11,361 bases of DNA, from contig CAZWUZ010000112.1 of NCBI GenBank assembly GCA_964637655.1, forward strand, positions 1-11,361, given 5' to 3'. This document shows positions 1 through 6,095 of this stretch, piece by piece (within the stretch, counting starts at the first letter, position 1; every line of letters starts with the position of its first letter). The DNA comes from CAZWUZ01 sp964637655 [NCBI: uncultured bacterium] (GTDB lineage: Bacteria > DAOPZR01). Position numbers and translations under genes: made by a program. The notes beneath the pieces are model-generated. The model had not been told where the DNA came from. It saw nothing but the letters and a program-made list of their open reading frames with translations, and searched no databases.

Positions 1-132
1 AGCATCCGGAGGGAAAGCGCGGCGCCAGTCGGCATGATCCTGCGTCAGGTAAGTCAGCAGTTCACGCAGCAGCGGATAATTCTCCCCCTTGGGCCCGAGG
101 AACAGGGCATTGATGTCAAGCGGTTCTGTCAT
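1..132 (-). CDS. Group II pyridoxal-phosphate-dependent decarboxylase, N-terminal fragment
   Basis: Only the first 44 codons are in the window; the gene runs off the left edge in frame. The N-terminus (LFLGPKGENYPLLRELL, then HADWRRAF a few residues later) matches the start of a subset of bacterial group II PLP-dependent decarboxylases (the glutamate/aspartate/aromatic amino acid decarboxylase fold, normally around 480 residues or more). The PLP-binding domain and catalytic lysine lie outside, so the substrate cannot be judged. The ATG at 130-132 is supported by a GGAGG Shine-Dalgarno about 9 nt upstream, inside the 15-nt gap after the stop of the upstream lipoprotein gene. The short gap on the same strand suggests co-transcription. 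The family call rests on a short stretch; the coding call is firm. Confidence 0.68.
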   Translation of the reverse strand, partial: MTEPLDINALFLGPKGENYPLLRELLTYLTQDHADWRRAFPPDA

Positions 133-147
133 CGCACACACCTCCGT

Positions 148-1116
148 TCACAGCAACACCGTATCAGCACGGTCGAGCACCGCGGGCGGCAGCATCAGGC
201 CGCACCCCGCAGCCGCCCTGCGGTTGACGATCAGCAGCGAGCGGCTGTTACGCGCCACCGGCAGGTCACGCGGCTGCCCGCCGCGCAGGATGCGCGCCGC
301 GAGCTCTGCCGCCATCCGTCCCGCATCGACGCAGTCGCGCGAATAGGTCAGCACCGCTCCCTGCGCCGCCTGGTCGGAGGCGAAGGCAAAAAGCGGGAGG
401 CGCGCCGCCCGCGCCGCCGCCGCTACCGCCGGAAACGCCGTGGCGCTGGCATTGTCAGCAAGCTGGCAGATGAGGTCGGGGCGTTCCATCACCAGCGCGC
501 GCGCCGCCTCAGGCACTTCGAGCGCGGTTGGCGCCGGCTGCGCCAGCAGTTCCATGCCCTGCACTGCCAGCGCCGCGGCGAACTGCTCACGGCAGAGCAC
601 GGAGTTATCCTCCGCCGGGGAAAAGACCGTACCGACCCGCCGGGTTGACGGCATGATTTCGCGGATCAGCGCGGCCATGCCGGCACAGTCACCGATGAGC
701 GCCACCCCGGTGAAGTTCGGCAAATGGTCGGTATCACTCCGCCCCATCCCCGCGCCGCACGGGTCGGCATTGATTGCCACCACCGGGATGTCGCGGATAT
801 GGCTGATCGCCGCCTGCATCGCCGGGGTCGACGAGGTAACGATGACGTCGGGGCGCGCGTCGCGCGCTCCCGCCAGCAGCGTGTTGAGCGCGCCGATATC
901 CCCCTGCGCGCTTTTGCAGGTCAGTACGTAGTCGGTGCCTGCGCGCAGCCCGGTGGCCGGCAGCCCGGCCACGAAACCGGCGCGGCATTCCTCGGCGATG
1001 GGCACATCAAAGAACTGCACCCAGAGAATCTGCTTCGCCGCGGACGCGGCCGGCTGTTCCCCGCACCCGGCACAGAGCAACAGGCCGCACAGCAGTGCGG
1101 CCCGGAAGGTGGTCAC
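148..1116 (-). CDS. ABC transporter substrate-binding lipoprotein (ABC_sub_bind / TrpX-like family)
   Basis: A 322-residue type I periplasmic-binding fold protein of the ABC_sub_bind family (PF04392), whose studied relatives bind small solutes such as tryptophan or tyrosine. The N-terminus is a lipoprotein signal: basic n-region, leucine-rich core and CAGC around Cys18. Cys at -3 is less usual than Leu, but no other Cys fits. Family landmarks appear in order: KSAQGD (68-73), DVIVTSSTPAMQAA (90-103), PVVAINADP (111-119), LPNFTGVA (132-139), VGTVFSPAEDNSV (161-173), DNASATA (221-227), a C-terminal VN..AA and GLMLPP. It starts at GTG, sharing a GTGA overlap with the BMP gene upstream, so translational coupling is likely; only a weak GGGG-type ribosome site is seen. 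No permease or ATPase gene is in the window, so the transporter partner is unknown. Length is normal for the family and the frame is intact. Confidence 0.85.
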   Translation of the reverse strand: MTTFRAALLCGLLLCAGCGEQPAASAAKQILWVQFFDVPIAEECRAGFVAGLPATGLRAGTDYVLTCKSAQGDIGALNTLLAGARDARPDVIVTSSTPAMQAAISHIRDIPVVAINADPCGAGMGRSDTDHLPNFTGVALIGDCAGMAALIREIMPSTRRVGTVFSPAEDNSVLCREQFAAALAVQGMELLAQPAPTALEVPEAARALVMERPDLICQLADNASATAFPAVAAAARAARLPLFAFASDQAAQGAVLTYSRDCVDAGRMAAELAARILRGGQPRDLPVARNSRSLLIVNRRAAAGCGLMLPPAVLDRADTVLL

Positions 1117-2309
1117 TGCCGCACGCGCATCCCCTGCAGCAGCTGCGGCAGGTACCAGACCTGTGCTTCGATTGCTTCCTCGCCGTCAGCGAGGAACGGG
1201 GTGCCGTCACGGAAATTGAGCGGGCCGCGGAACGGCACGATACGGCGGGCGTCAAGTTCGGCAGCGTAGCGGTCGAGCGCCGCCGTCATGGCCGGTGTCA
1301 GCGCCGCCCCGCGCACAAAGCCGATGCTGGGGTCGTTGCGCGACGGCCAGTGCGCGCCGGGCAGCATGAACTGCTGCCGCCAGTATCCCCCCTCCGCCAT
1401 CTGTGCCAGTTCCAGGTAGGCCGGCCCCCAGTTGAAATAGGGGATGCCGAGTGACACCTCCGCCGCCGCACGGTCAGCACGATGGTAATCATAGGGCACG
1501 GCCAGTACCGGGTTCCCCGCGGCATGCAGTTTGCCCGCCTCGACCAGCACCTCGCTGGTGTTGATCCCCGAGATAACCACATCGCAACCATCCGCGGCAA
1601 AATCGCGCGTCAGAACTGCCGGGTCGAGTGTCTGCCCCGGGATGTGGAACCAGTAGCCGATCCACGCGACCGTAAACTCCAGGTCCGCCGCGTCGCGCTG
1701 CCGTTCGTACACCCAGGCATGGCGCGCCCCGAGGTAGGTGGCGGCAGCGAGGCGGCGCGCCTCGGCGTTGTCCATCGGCCCGACGTAACCGAGTTTACCC
1801 GTCTGTGTCGCCATACCCGCGGCAAAACCAGCGAGGTTCTTGCCGTATTCCATGCGCCCCATGACATTGCTGACATTTGCCGGCGCCCGGAAATTTCTGC
1901 CGTCAGCCCACGCCTCATCACTGCCGACAGAGACAAAGTAGAGGTCGGGACGCGCCTGCGCCGCGGCGAGTACCCCGTCGGCGAAATCCGCCGACGCGGC
2001 GATGATCAGTTTCGCCCCCTGCGCCGCGAGCGAGTCGGCCGCCATGGCCACGGTCATCCCCGGCCGGGCGGCGCGATTGAGATTGTCGAGCACCAGCAGA
2101 CGCATGTCCGGTCGGTTCCGCTCGACATAGCGCCCGCCGGCACAATGCGCCGCCCCCCAGCCGTCATCGTCCGCCGCGCCCGGCAGAATGATGCCGAAGG
2201 TAAACGTGTCCGTCTGCACCGGCGCTGCCGGCGGTACCGGCTCACGCCCGCACGCGCAGAGCAGCATAACCAGCAGCACCGGCAGCGACCATCGCCACAT
2301 CATGTTCAT
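1113..2309 (-). CDS. BMP-family (PnrA-like) substrate-binding lipoprotein
   Basis: A 398-residue protein of the basic membrane protein family (PF02608), periplasmic nucleoside- or solute-binding lipoproteins of ABC importers. The N-terminus has a short basic region, a hydrophobic core and the lipobox LCAC with lipidated Cys20; Gly at +2 is compatible with outer-membrane sorting. Family features are GIILPGAADDDGWGAAH (39-55, equivalent to the canonical GDxGW..AH), a VSNVMGRMEYGKNLAGFAAG stretch (147-166), GKLGYVGP (171-178), WIGYWF (216-221), YFNWGPAYLELAQMAEGGYW (291-310), and a C-terminal GPLNFRDG with a WYLPQLLQGM tail typical of BMP proteins. Starts at codons 3 and 4 are also possible; the first ATG follows a purine-rich GGAAAGGAAAGACGGG region. 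It follows the collar genes after 77 bp and overlaps the next gene by 4 nt. No BMP-type permease/ATPase genes are nearby, so a transport or sensing role is open. Confidence 0.87.
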   Translation of the reverse strand: MNMMWRWSLPVLLVMLLCACGREPVPPAAPVQTDTFTFGIILPGAADDDGWGAAHCAGGRYVERNRPDMRLLVLDNLNRAARPGMTVAMAADSLAAQGAKLIIAASADFADGVLAAAQARPDLYFVSVGSDEAWADGRNFRAPANVSNVMGRMEYGKNLAGFAAGMATQTGKLGYVGPMDNAEARRLAAATYLGARHAWVYERQRDAADLEFTVAWIGYWFHIPGQTLDPAVLTRDFAADGCDVVISGINTSEVLVEAGKLHAAGNPVLAVPYDYHRADRAAAEVSLGIPYFNWGPAYLELAQMAEGGYWRQQFMLPGAHWPSRNDPSIGFVRGAALTPAMTAALDRYAAELDARRIVPFRGPLNFRDGTPFLADGEEAIEAQVWYLPQLLQGMRVRQ

Positions 2310-2386
2310 TTCCCGTCTTTCCTTTCCGGCATGCTGAGGTCACACCCGACACAGACAGTCGCCGGTTGTGCTCTCCGCTACCGGGT
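2310..2386. other. Intergenic gap between third collar gene and BMP gene
   Basis: This 77-bp spacer is the largest inside the run of same-strand genes. I see no convincing -35/-10 pair and no hairpin followed by T residues. A weak CGAC/GTCG 4-bp stem is all that can be drawn. An internal promoter or a processing site is possible but not supported. Confidence 0.4.
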
Positions 2387-2881
2387 TCAGTCGCGCTGCG
2401 GCCAGAGTCCCTCTGTTGCGATGCAATACGTCATGGCCACGCAGGGCGAGCGGTTGCTGACCGTCCTGCTGATGTCACCCGGCAGGGCGACGCGCAGCAC
2501 CGCGGTATCACCGTCACGCGCCGCACACACCGTCACGTCTTTCGGCTGGAAGGCCTGATACGTCAGTTTGCTGCGCCCGCCGTCCTGCCCGACACGGTTC
2601 ATCCCTGCCACCGTCGGCGACGGCATCACCGGGGTGCGTCCGCGCAGATCAGGCAACGCGAAGTTCACCCGGCCGTCACCGCCGTACATCGTTCCCAGCA
2701 ACGCGAACAGTGCCTGGTACTCGACGATGGGGACCAGCCGCCCGTCGCAAGGCAGCCATCCGTAGGGCACGAAGGTTCCCGCGAACAGCATGATTTCACC
2801 GTAGTACGGGTTTTCCGCCGCCGCCGCCGGCAGTGCCGCGGCCAGCACCAGCGCCATGCTCAGCATCATAATCCTGTTCAT
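2387..2881 (-). CDS. Exported phage tail collar-domain protein, copy 3 (microcystin-dependent-protein-like)
   Basis: A 164-residue protein with a Sec signal peptide (MNRIMM, a hydrophobic core and an alanine-rich cleavage region ending near residue 22), then a tail collar domain (PF07484): GEIMLFAGTF (28-37), GWLPCDGRLVPI (41-52), ALFALLGTMYGGDG (57-70), NFALPDLRGRTPV (73-85). The C-terminus TYCIATEGLWPQRD keeps the family's closing pattern. The stretch between the domain and the C-terminus is short and lacks the MPxHxH loop common in MdpB-type proteins. It is the last and most diverged of three tandem copies: where copies 1 and 2 have Cys-Ile-Gly-Tyr it has Ala-Met-Thr-Tyr with nearby cysteines at 147 and 153, plus Cys119. 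An AGGAG site sits upstream of the ATG. These domains occur at phage fibre tips and in bacterial MdpB proteins; the role of an exported chromosomal copy is not known. Confidence 0.85.
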   Translation of the reverse strand: MNRIMMLSMALVLAAALPAAAAENPYYGEIMLFAGTFVPYGWLPCDGRLVPIVEYQALFALLGTMYGGDGRVNFALPDLRGRTPVMPSPTVAGMNRVGQDGGRSKLTYQAFQPKDVTVCAARDGDTAVLRVALPGDISRTVSNRSPCVAMTYCIATEGLWPQRD

Positions 2882-2918
2882 ATCATTCTCCTGTCAGGTT
2901 GAGTGTCGTGCGCACCAT

Positions 2919-3422
2919 TTACTGGCGCATCGGGTATATCCCTTCAAGCGCGATAAAATAGCCGATACACTGGTACGGGGCGTGGTTGTTCACCGCCTTG
3001 TTCTGGTCGGCAGGCAGCGGCAGGCGCACCAGTTCAGTGTCAGCGCCGGCATCCATGCGCACCGCCTGCTCCGTCAGCCCGAATTCCTTGAACGCCACCG
3101 CCGTGCTCCCCGCCTTCTGTCCCGGGACAAAATATTCGCCATCCCGCATCGCGCCGGTACCCACCGGCACCCGCCCGCGCAGGTCGGGCAGCGCAAAATT
3201 CGACCGTCCATCGCCGCCATAGGTGGTCCCGAGCAGCGAGAAGAGTGCGGTGTTTCTCGCAATCGGCAGCAGGCGCCCGTCACAGCGCGCCCAGCCGCGC
3301 GGTTCATAATCGCCGCTGAACAGCATGATTTCGCCGAGGGTCGGCTCCGCCGCCCCCTGCGCCTGCGTCATCGTTCCCGCCGCCACTGCCAGCAGCAGTG
3401 TCAGCATCAGTATTCTGTGCAT
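2919..3422 (-). CDS. Exported phage tail collar-domain protein, copy 2
   Basis: A 167-residue protein. The signal peptide (MHRILMLTLLLAVAAG, alanine-rich cleavage zone near residues 20-25) is followed by a collar domain: GEIMLFSGDYEPRGW (30-44), CDGRLLPIARN (47-57), ALFSLLGTTYGGDG (59-72), NFALPDLRGRVPVG (75-88). The C-terminal segment PYQCIGYFIALEGIYPMRQ closes the domain as in MdpB-like proteins. Cys47 and Cys152 are the only cysteines in the mature protein and could form a disulfide after export (inference). The ATG at 3420-3422 is chosen because it follows a GGAG/AAAGGAAA purine run and gives a signal peptide like the other copies. The frame is open further upstream, but that extension lies inside copy 1 in another frame and encodes arginine-rich non-homologous sequence. 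It lies 19 bp after copy 1 and 37 bp before copy 3. Confidence 0.87.
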   Translation of the reverse strand: MHRILMLTLLLAVAAGTMTQAQGAAEPTLGEIMLFSGDYEPRGWARCDGRLLPIARNTALFSLLGTTYGGDGRSNFALPDLRGRVPVGTGAMRDGEYFVPGQKAGSTAVAFKEFGLTEQAVRMDAGADTELVRLPLPADQNKAVNNHAPYQCIGYFIALEGIYPMRQ

Positions 3423-3441
3423 GATGGTTTCCTTTCTCCGT

Positions 3442-3948
3442 TCAGTTGCGCGACGGGTAGATACCGGCAGTCGCGATGTAGTAGCCGATACACAGGTACG
3501 GCGAAAGATTGTCCGCGGGCACCGGCGCCTGCGCGTCCGGCACCGGCAGGTGCACGACCGCGGTGTCCGACGTGGTGGCCGCGCGCACCGCGACCGGAGC
3601 CACGCCGAAGTCGGTGTAACGGATGGTCGCACTGCCGCCCGTCTGTGCCAGCTGATACTCGCCGCCGTCAGCGGCGCGCCCGGAACCGACCGCCTCCCGG
3701 CCGCGCAGGTCGGGCAGCGCAAAGTTCGTCTGCCCGTTGCCGCCGAAGCGCGTGCCGATGATCGAGTAAAGTGCCTGATTCTGATTGATCGGCAGCAGGC
3801 GCCCGTCGCAGGGGAGCCACCCCTTCGGCGCATAGTTGCCGGCAAAGATCATCACTTCCCCCAGCAGCGGTTCATCAGCTGCCGTTGCCGCCGTCGCCCA
3901 GACGGCAAGCAGTGCCGCCAGTGAACACAACATCAGCCATCGTTGCAT
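3442..3948 (-). CDS. Exported phage tail collar-domain protein, copy 1
   Basis: A 168-residue protein, first of three tandem paralogues. The signal peptide MQRWLMLCSLAALLAVWATAATAA ends in a plausible AxA site. The collar domain (PF07484) follows: GEVMIFAGNYAPKGW (30-44), CDGRLLPINQNQALYSIIGT (47-66), FGGNGQTNFALPDLRGR (68-84). The C-terminus PYLCIGYYIATAGIYPSRN (150-168) closely resembles the end of canonical collar proteins. The histidine-containing loop of MdpB-type proteins is absent, replaced by a short segment with FGVAPVAVRAA. Mature cysteines are Cys47 and Cys153, equivalent to those in copy 2. A strong GAGGAGG ribosome site lies 7 nt before the ATG. It begins 54 bp after the stop of the exported EF-Tu-like gene, and the two are probably co-transcribed. 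Function unknown; adhesion or assembly of a surface or periplasmic trimer is a guess from the phage-fibre relatives. Confidence 0.88.
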   Translation of the reverse strand: MQRWLMLCSLAALLAVWATAATAADEPLLGEVMIFAGNYAPKGWLPCDGRLLPINQNQALYSIIGTRFGGNGQTNFALPDLRGREAVGSGRAADGGEYQLAQTGGSATIRYTDFGVAPVAVRAATTSDTAVVHLPVPDAQAPVPADNLSPYLCIGYYIATAGIYPSRN

Positions 3949-3973
3949 ATCGTTCCTCCTCAGTACATGATCA

Positions 3974-3991
3974 CCGGCCGCTGCGGGCCGG
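3974..3991. repeat. Intercistronic hairpin after EF-Tu-like gene
   Basis: CCGGCC, loop GCTGCG, GGCCGG: a perfect 6-bp GC stem in the 54-bp gap between the EF-Tu-like stop and collar copy 1. No T-run follows on the minus strand, so it is not a standard Rho-independent terminator. It could modulate read-through or RNA stability; in such GC-rich DNA chance is also possible. Confidence 0.35.
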
Positions 3992-4002
3992 CGTCTGTCT
4001 CA

Positions 4003-5262
4003 CTATTCCGTGACGGCAAGCACCACGCCGACACCGACCGTGCGCCCGCCATCGCGCACGCTGAAGTGCAGGCCCGGCGCCAGAACCACCGGCGTGGTGA
4101 GCGCAACCGCGACTTCCCCGTAGTCGCCCGGCAGCAGCATTGCCGTCCCCTCCGGCAGGGTGCAGACGCCGGTGTCCGTCGCCGTGCGGATGATAAACTG
4201 CGGACGATAGCCGCTCACCACCGGCGTGCGGCGCCCCCCCTCCTCGCGCGCCAGCCAGTAGATGTCCGCGATGAACCGCGTCGCAGTATGTACTGAGCCG
4301 GGCGCCGCGCACACCATGCCCGGCTGCAGCGCCGCTCCGGCAAGGTCGGCCAGCGTCAACGTCACCAGGTCGCCGGCCTCCCCGTGCGCCATGGCCCGAC
4401 CGAACAGCTCGATGCGGGTGACGGTCGCGATGCACCCGCCCGCCCCCCCCGCCAGCACCACCGTGTCGCCGCAGCGCACCGTGCCGCGCTCGATGCGCCC
4501 GATAACGTCAACGCCGTCCCCGGACGCGGTTACCCGTTCGAGCGGCAGCAGCAGCGGTTGGTCGCGCTGCCGCGGGGCGGGCGCAAAGTCGCGGTCCATC
4601 GCCGCCAGCAGTTCCGCAATACAGCGGGTCGCCGCGGCATCCTGCGGCTGCCGCAGCGCGCGCAACGCGCTGCCGCGAATGACCGCCACCCGCTCACCGG
4701 GATAGCCGTACTGCGACAGCAGTTCCCGTACTTCCAGCTCGACCAGGTCGAGCAGTTCCGGGTCGTCGACCAGATCGACCTTGTTGAGAAACACGACGAT
4801 GGCGGGAATACCCGCCTCGCGCGCGAGGATGATCTGCGCGCGGGTCTGCGGCATCGGCCCGTCGGCCGCGCTGACCACGAGTATGGCGCCATCCGCCTCG
4901 CCGCTGCCGCCAATAAATGCCTTGACATAATCATCATGGTGCGGGCGATCGGCGTGGGCATAGTGCCGCTCCGCCGTCTCGTATTCGACCGTCATGGTGG
5001 AGACAATCAGGCCACGTTCCCGTTCTTCGGGCGCGTGTACCAGCGCCTCATAGGGGAAGGCCATTGCCAGTCCCTGCGTTTCGAGATATGCGAGCAGGGC
5101 CGCCGTCAGCGTGGTCTTGCCATGGTCAATATGCCCGATGGTGCAGACCCGCACGTGCGGTTTGTTGCGGTCGAACCGGCCGGCACCGGCCGGCACCGGC
5201 AGTCCAGCCAGCAGTACCACACTCAGCACCGCCACCCCTGCCCGCAGGTTATGCCTGAGCAT
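4003..5262 (-). CDS. Elongation factor Tu paralogue with N-terminal Sec signal peptide and altered switch motifs
   Basis: A 419-residue protein, homologous to EF-Tu over all three domains. Residues 1-27 form a textbook signal peptide: MLRHNLR, core AGVAVLSVVLLAGL, cleavage zone PVPAGA. From residue 30, FDRNKPHVRV aligns with the normal EF-Tu N-terminus. The P-loop GHIDHGKT (43-50), NKVD (160-163) and GSAL (197-200) are kept. Switch I RGITINT reads RGLIVST (83-89), replacing the Mg-coordinating Thr (Thr61 of E. coli) with Ile86; the DxxG motif DCPGH reads DRPHH (105-109), losing the glycine but keeping the catalytic-position histidine. Domain 2 keeps GRIERG (255-260); domain 3 keeps EEGGRRTP, GYRPQF and GGRTVG. 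The ATG at 5260-5262 is fixed by AGGAGGGG 6 nt upstream and overlaps murI by 14 nt. Housekeeping translation activity is unlikely. Export is inferred; if the segment stays uncleaved it could be a membrane anchor. Confidence 0.9.
   Translation of the reverse strand: MLRHNLRAGVAVLSVVLLAGLPVPAGAGRFDRNKPHVRVCTIGHIDHGKTTLTAALLAYLETQGLAMAFPYEALVHAPEERERGLIVSTMTVEYETAERHYAHADRPHHDDYVKAFIGGSGEADGAILVVSAADGPMPQTRAQIILAREAGIPAIVVFLNKVDLVDDPELLDLVELEVRELLSQYGYPGERVAVIRGSALRALRQPQDAAATRCIAELLAAMDRDFAPAPRQRDQPLLLPLERVTASGDGVDVIGRIERGTVRCGDTVVLAGGAGGCIATVTRIELFGRAMAHGEAGDLVTLTLADLAGAALQPGMVCAAPGSVHTATRFIADIYWLAREEGGRRTPVVSGYRPQFIIRTATDTGVCTLPEGTAMLLPGDYGEVAVALTTPVVLAPGLHFSVRDGGRTVGVGVVLAVTE
5175..5200. repeat. 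10-bp tandem repeat at the signal-peptide/EF-Tu junction
   Basis: ACCGGCCGGC occurs twice in direct succession plus a further 6 bases (2.6 copies, no mismatch). It covers codons 21-30 of the EF-Tu-like gene, the cleavage region and the first residues of the EF-Tu body. A unit of 10 bp means that gain or loss of one copy would shift the reading frame. Confidence 0.85.
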
Positions 5263-6079
5263 CCGCGTCCCCTCCTGATACTGTTTCTGCCCAGACGGCC
5301 GGTTCGGGCTGCGCGACGCTGCCAAGCTGCTGCTGCACGAAGGTGCGGAAACAATCGTGGGTACCGCTGACGATGAAACGCGTCGTCCCCTGCGCCTGCC
5401 GGTTCAGCAGGTTGCGCAGTTGCAGTTGCTGGCGGATATGGCGTACCGTCGGGATGCCCGGGTCGATGACCGTCATCCCCGCCGCCGGCTCGATGAGCGG
5501 ACGCAAAAACGGGTAATGCGTGCAGCCGAGAATAACCGCTTCACAGCGCGCCGCCTGCAGCGGGGCGAGGTACTCCGCCACCGCCGCGCGCGCCGCGTCA
5601 CCGGCGCAGGCGCACGACTCGATCAGCGGCACGAATTTCGGGCAGGGGACCGCGGCGAGCGCCACCCCGGGATGATGCCGTTGCAACGCGCGCGCGTACG
5701 CGCCGCTGTTGACCGTGCCCGTCGTCGCCAGCAGCCCGATACGTCCCGACGGTGCCGCCGCGAGGATGTCGCCGACGCTCTCGTGATTGATCAGCCCGTA
5801 AACCGGGACGTGGTACGTTTCCTGCGCCGCGGTCAGCGCCACCGCGGTCGAGACATTGCAGGCGATGACCATGGTCTTGACCTGTTGCGTGACCAGCCAG
5901 TCCATAATCTGAAAGGCGAACTGCTTGATCTGCGGCAGCGGGCGGTCACCGTACGGCACGCGCGCGGTATCAGCAACGTAGAGGTAGTCCTCGCCGGGGA
6001 GCACGCGCCACAGTTCGCGCAGCACGGAGAGTCCCCCGACGCCGGAATCGAACACCCCGATGGGTTTGCGGGTCTCCAC
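5249..6079 (-). CDS. murI: Glutamate racemase
   Basis: A 276-residue protein. It interconverts L- and D-glutamate for peptidoglycan synthesis in the cytoplasm by a cofactor-independent two-cysteine mechanism. Seen: GVFDSGVGGLSVL (8-20), YVADTARVPYGDR (34-46), the first catalytic cysteine in IACNVSTA (Cys74) and the second in GCTHYPFL (Cys186), with IGLLATTGTVNSGAY (114-128) between them. Length is typical. Oddities: the highly conserved Thr after Cys-Asn is Val76, and the usual GV(I/V)xPG stretch reads GLINHESVG, so this is a divergent member. The start is GTG at 6077-6079 with no strong Shine-Dalgarno, 16 nt after the MerR-like stop, so coupling to the gene before it is likely. It overlaps the EF-Tu-like start by 14 nt. 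Placement with dapB and dapL suits a cell-wall precursor operon. A related Asp/Glu racemase of other specificity is the main alternative. Confidence 0.87.
   Translation of the reverse strand: METRKPIGVFDSGVGGLSVLRELWRVLPGEDYLYVADTARVPYGDRPLPQIKQFAFQIMDWLVTQQVKTMVIACNVSTAVALTAAQETYHVPVYGLINHESVGDILAAAPSGRIGLLATTGTVNSGAYARALQRHHPGVALAAVPCPKFVPLIESCACAGDAARAAVAEYLAPLQAARCEAVILGCTHYPFLRPLIEPAAGMTVIDPGIPTVRHIRQQLQLRNLLNRQAQGTTRFIVSGTHDCFRTFVQQQLGSVAQPEPAVWAETVSGGDADAQA
5269..5276 (-). promoter_or_regulatory. Ribosome binding site deciding the EF-Tu-like start
   Basis: AGGAGGGG on the minus strand, 6 nt before the ATG at 5262. It lies inside the last codons of murI and selects the start that gives a clean signal peptide rather than an upstream in-frame start within murI. 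Confidence 0.8.
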
Positions 6080-6095
6080 GCGTGCCGCGCCCGGC

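Noticed and set aside
1482-2558. Long plus-strand open frame (358 codons) opposite the BMP gene
   Set aside because: Arg/His-rich translation without any family motif, no ribosome site, and fully antisense to a well-recognised lipoprotein; a by-product of GC-rich codon use.
2919-3845. A 308-codon minus-strand frame that could be read as one large collar protein
   Set aside because: Its first part is an out-of-frame reading of collar copy 1 (Arg-rich, no homology); the true start of copy 2 is the ATG at 3422 with its own signal peptide.
2387-3948. A prophage remnant as the source of the collar genes
   Set aside because: No integrase, capsid, tail tube, lysis or terminase gene is present, each copy has a Sec signal peptide, and base composition matches the flanks.
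3949-4002. Rho-independent terminator between the EF-Tu paralogue and collar copy 1
   Set aside because: A GC hairpin exists (3974-3991) but no T-run follows on the minus strand.
5263-5325. An N-terminal extension of the EF-Tu paralogue by 21 codons
   Set aside because: The extension lies inside murI, has no ribosome site, and would bury the signal peptide; the ATG at 5262 has a near-perfect Shine-Dalgarno.
4384-5370. Plus-strand open frame of 328 codons opposite the EF-Tu paralogue and murI
   Set aside because: Composition is that of an antisense shadow and it spans two convincing genes; no motif or start signal.
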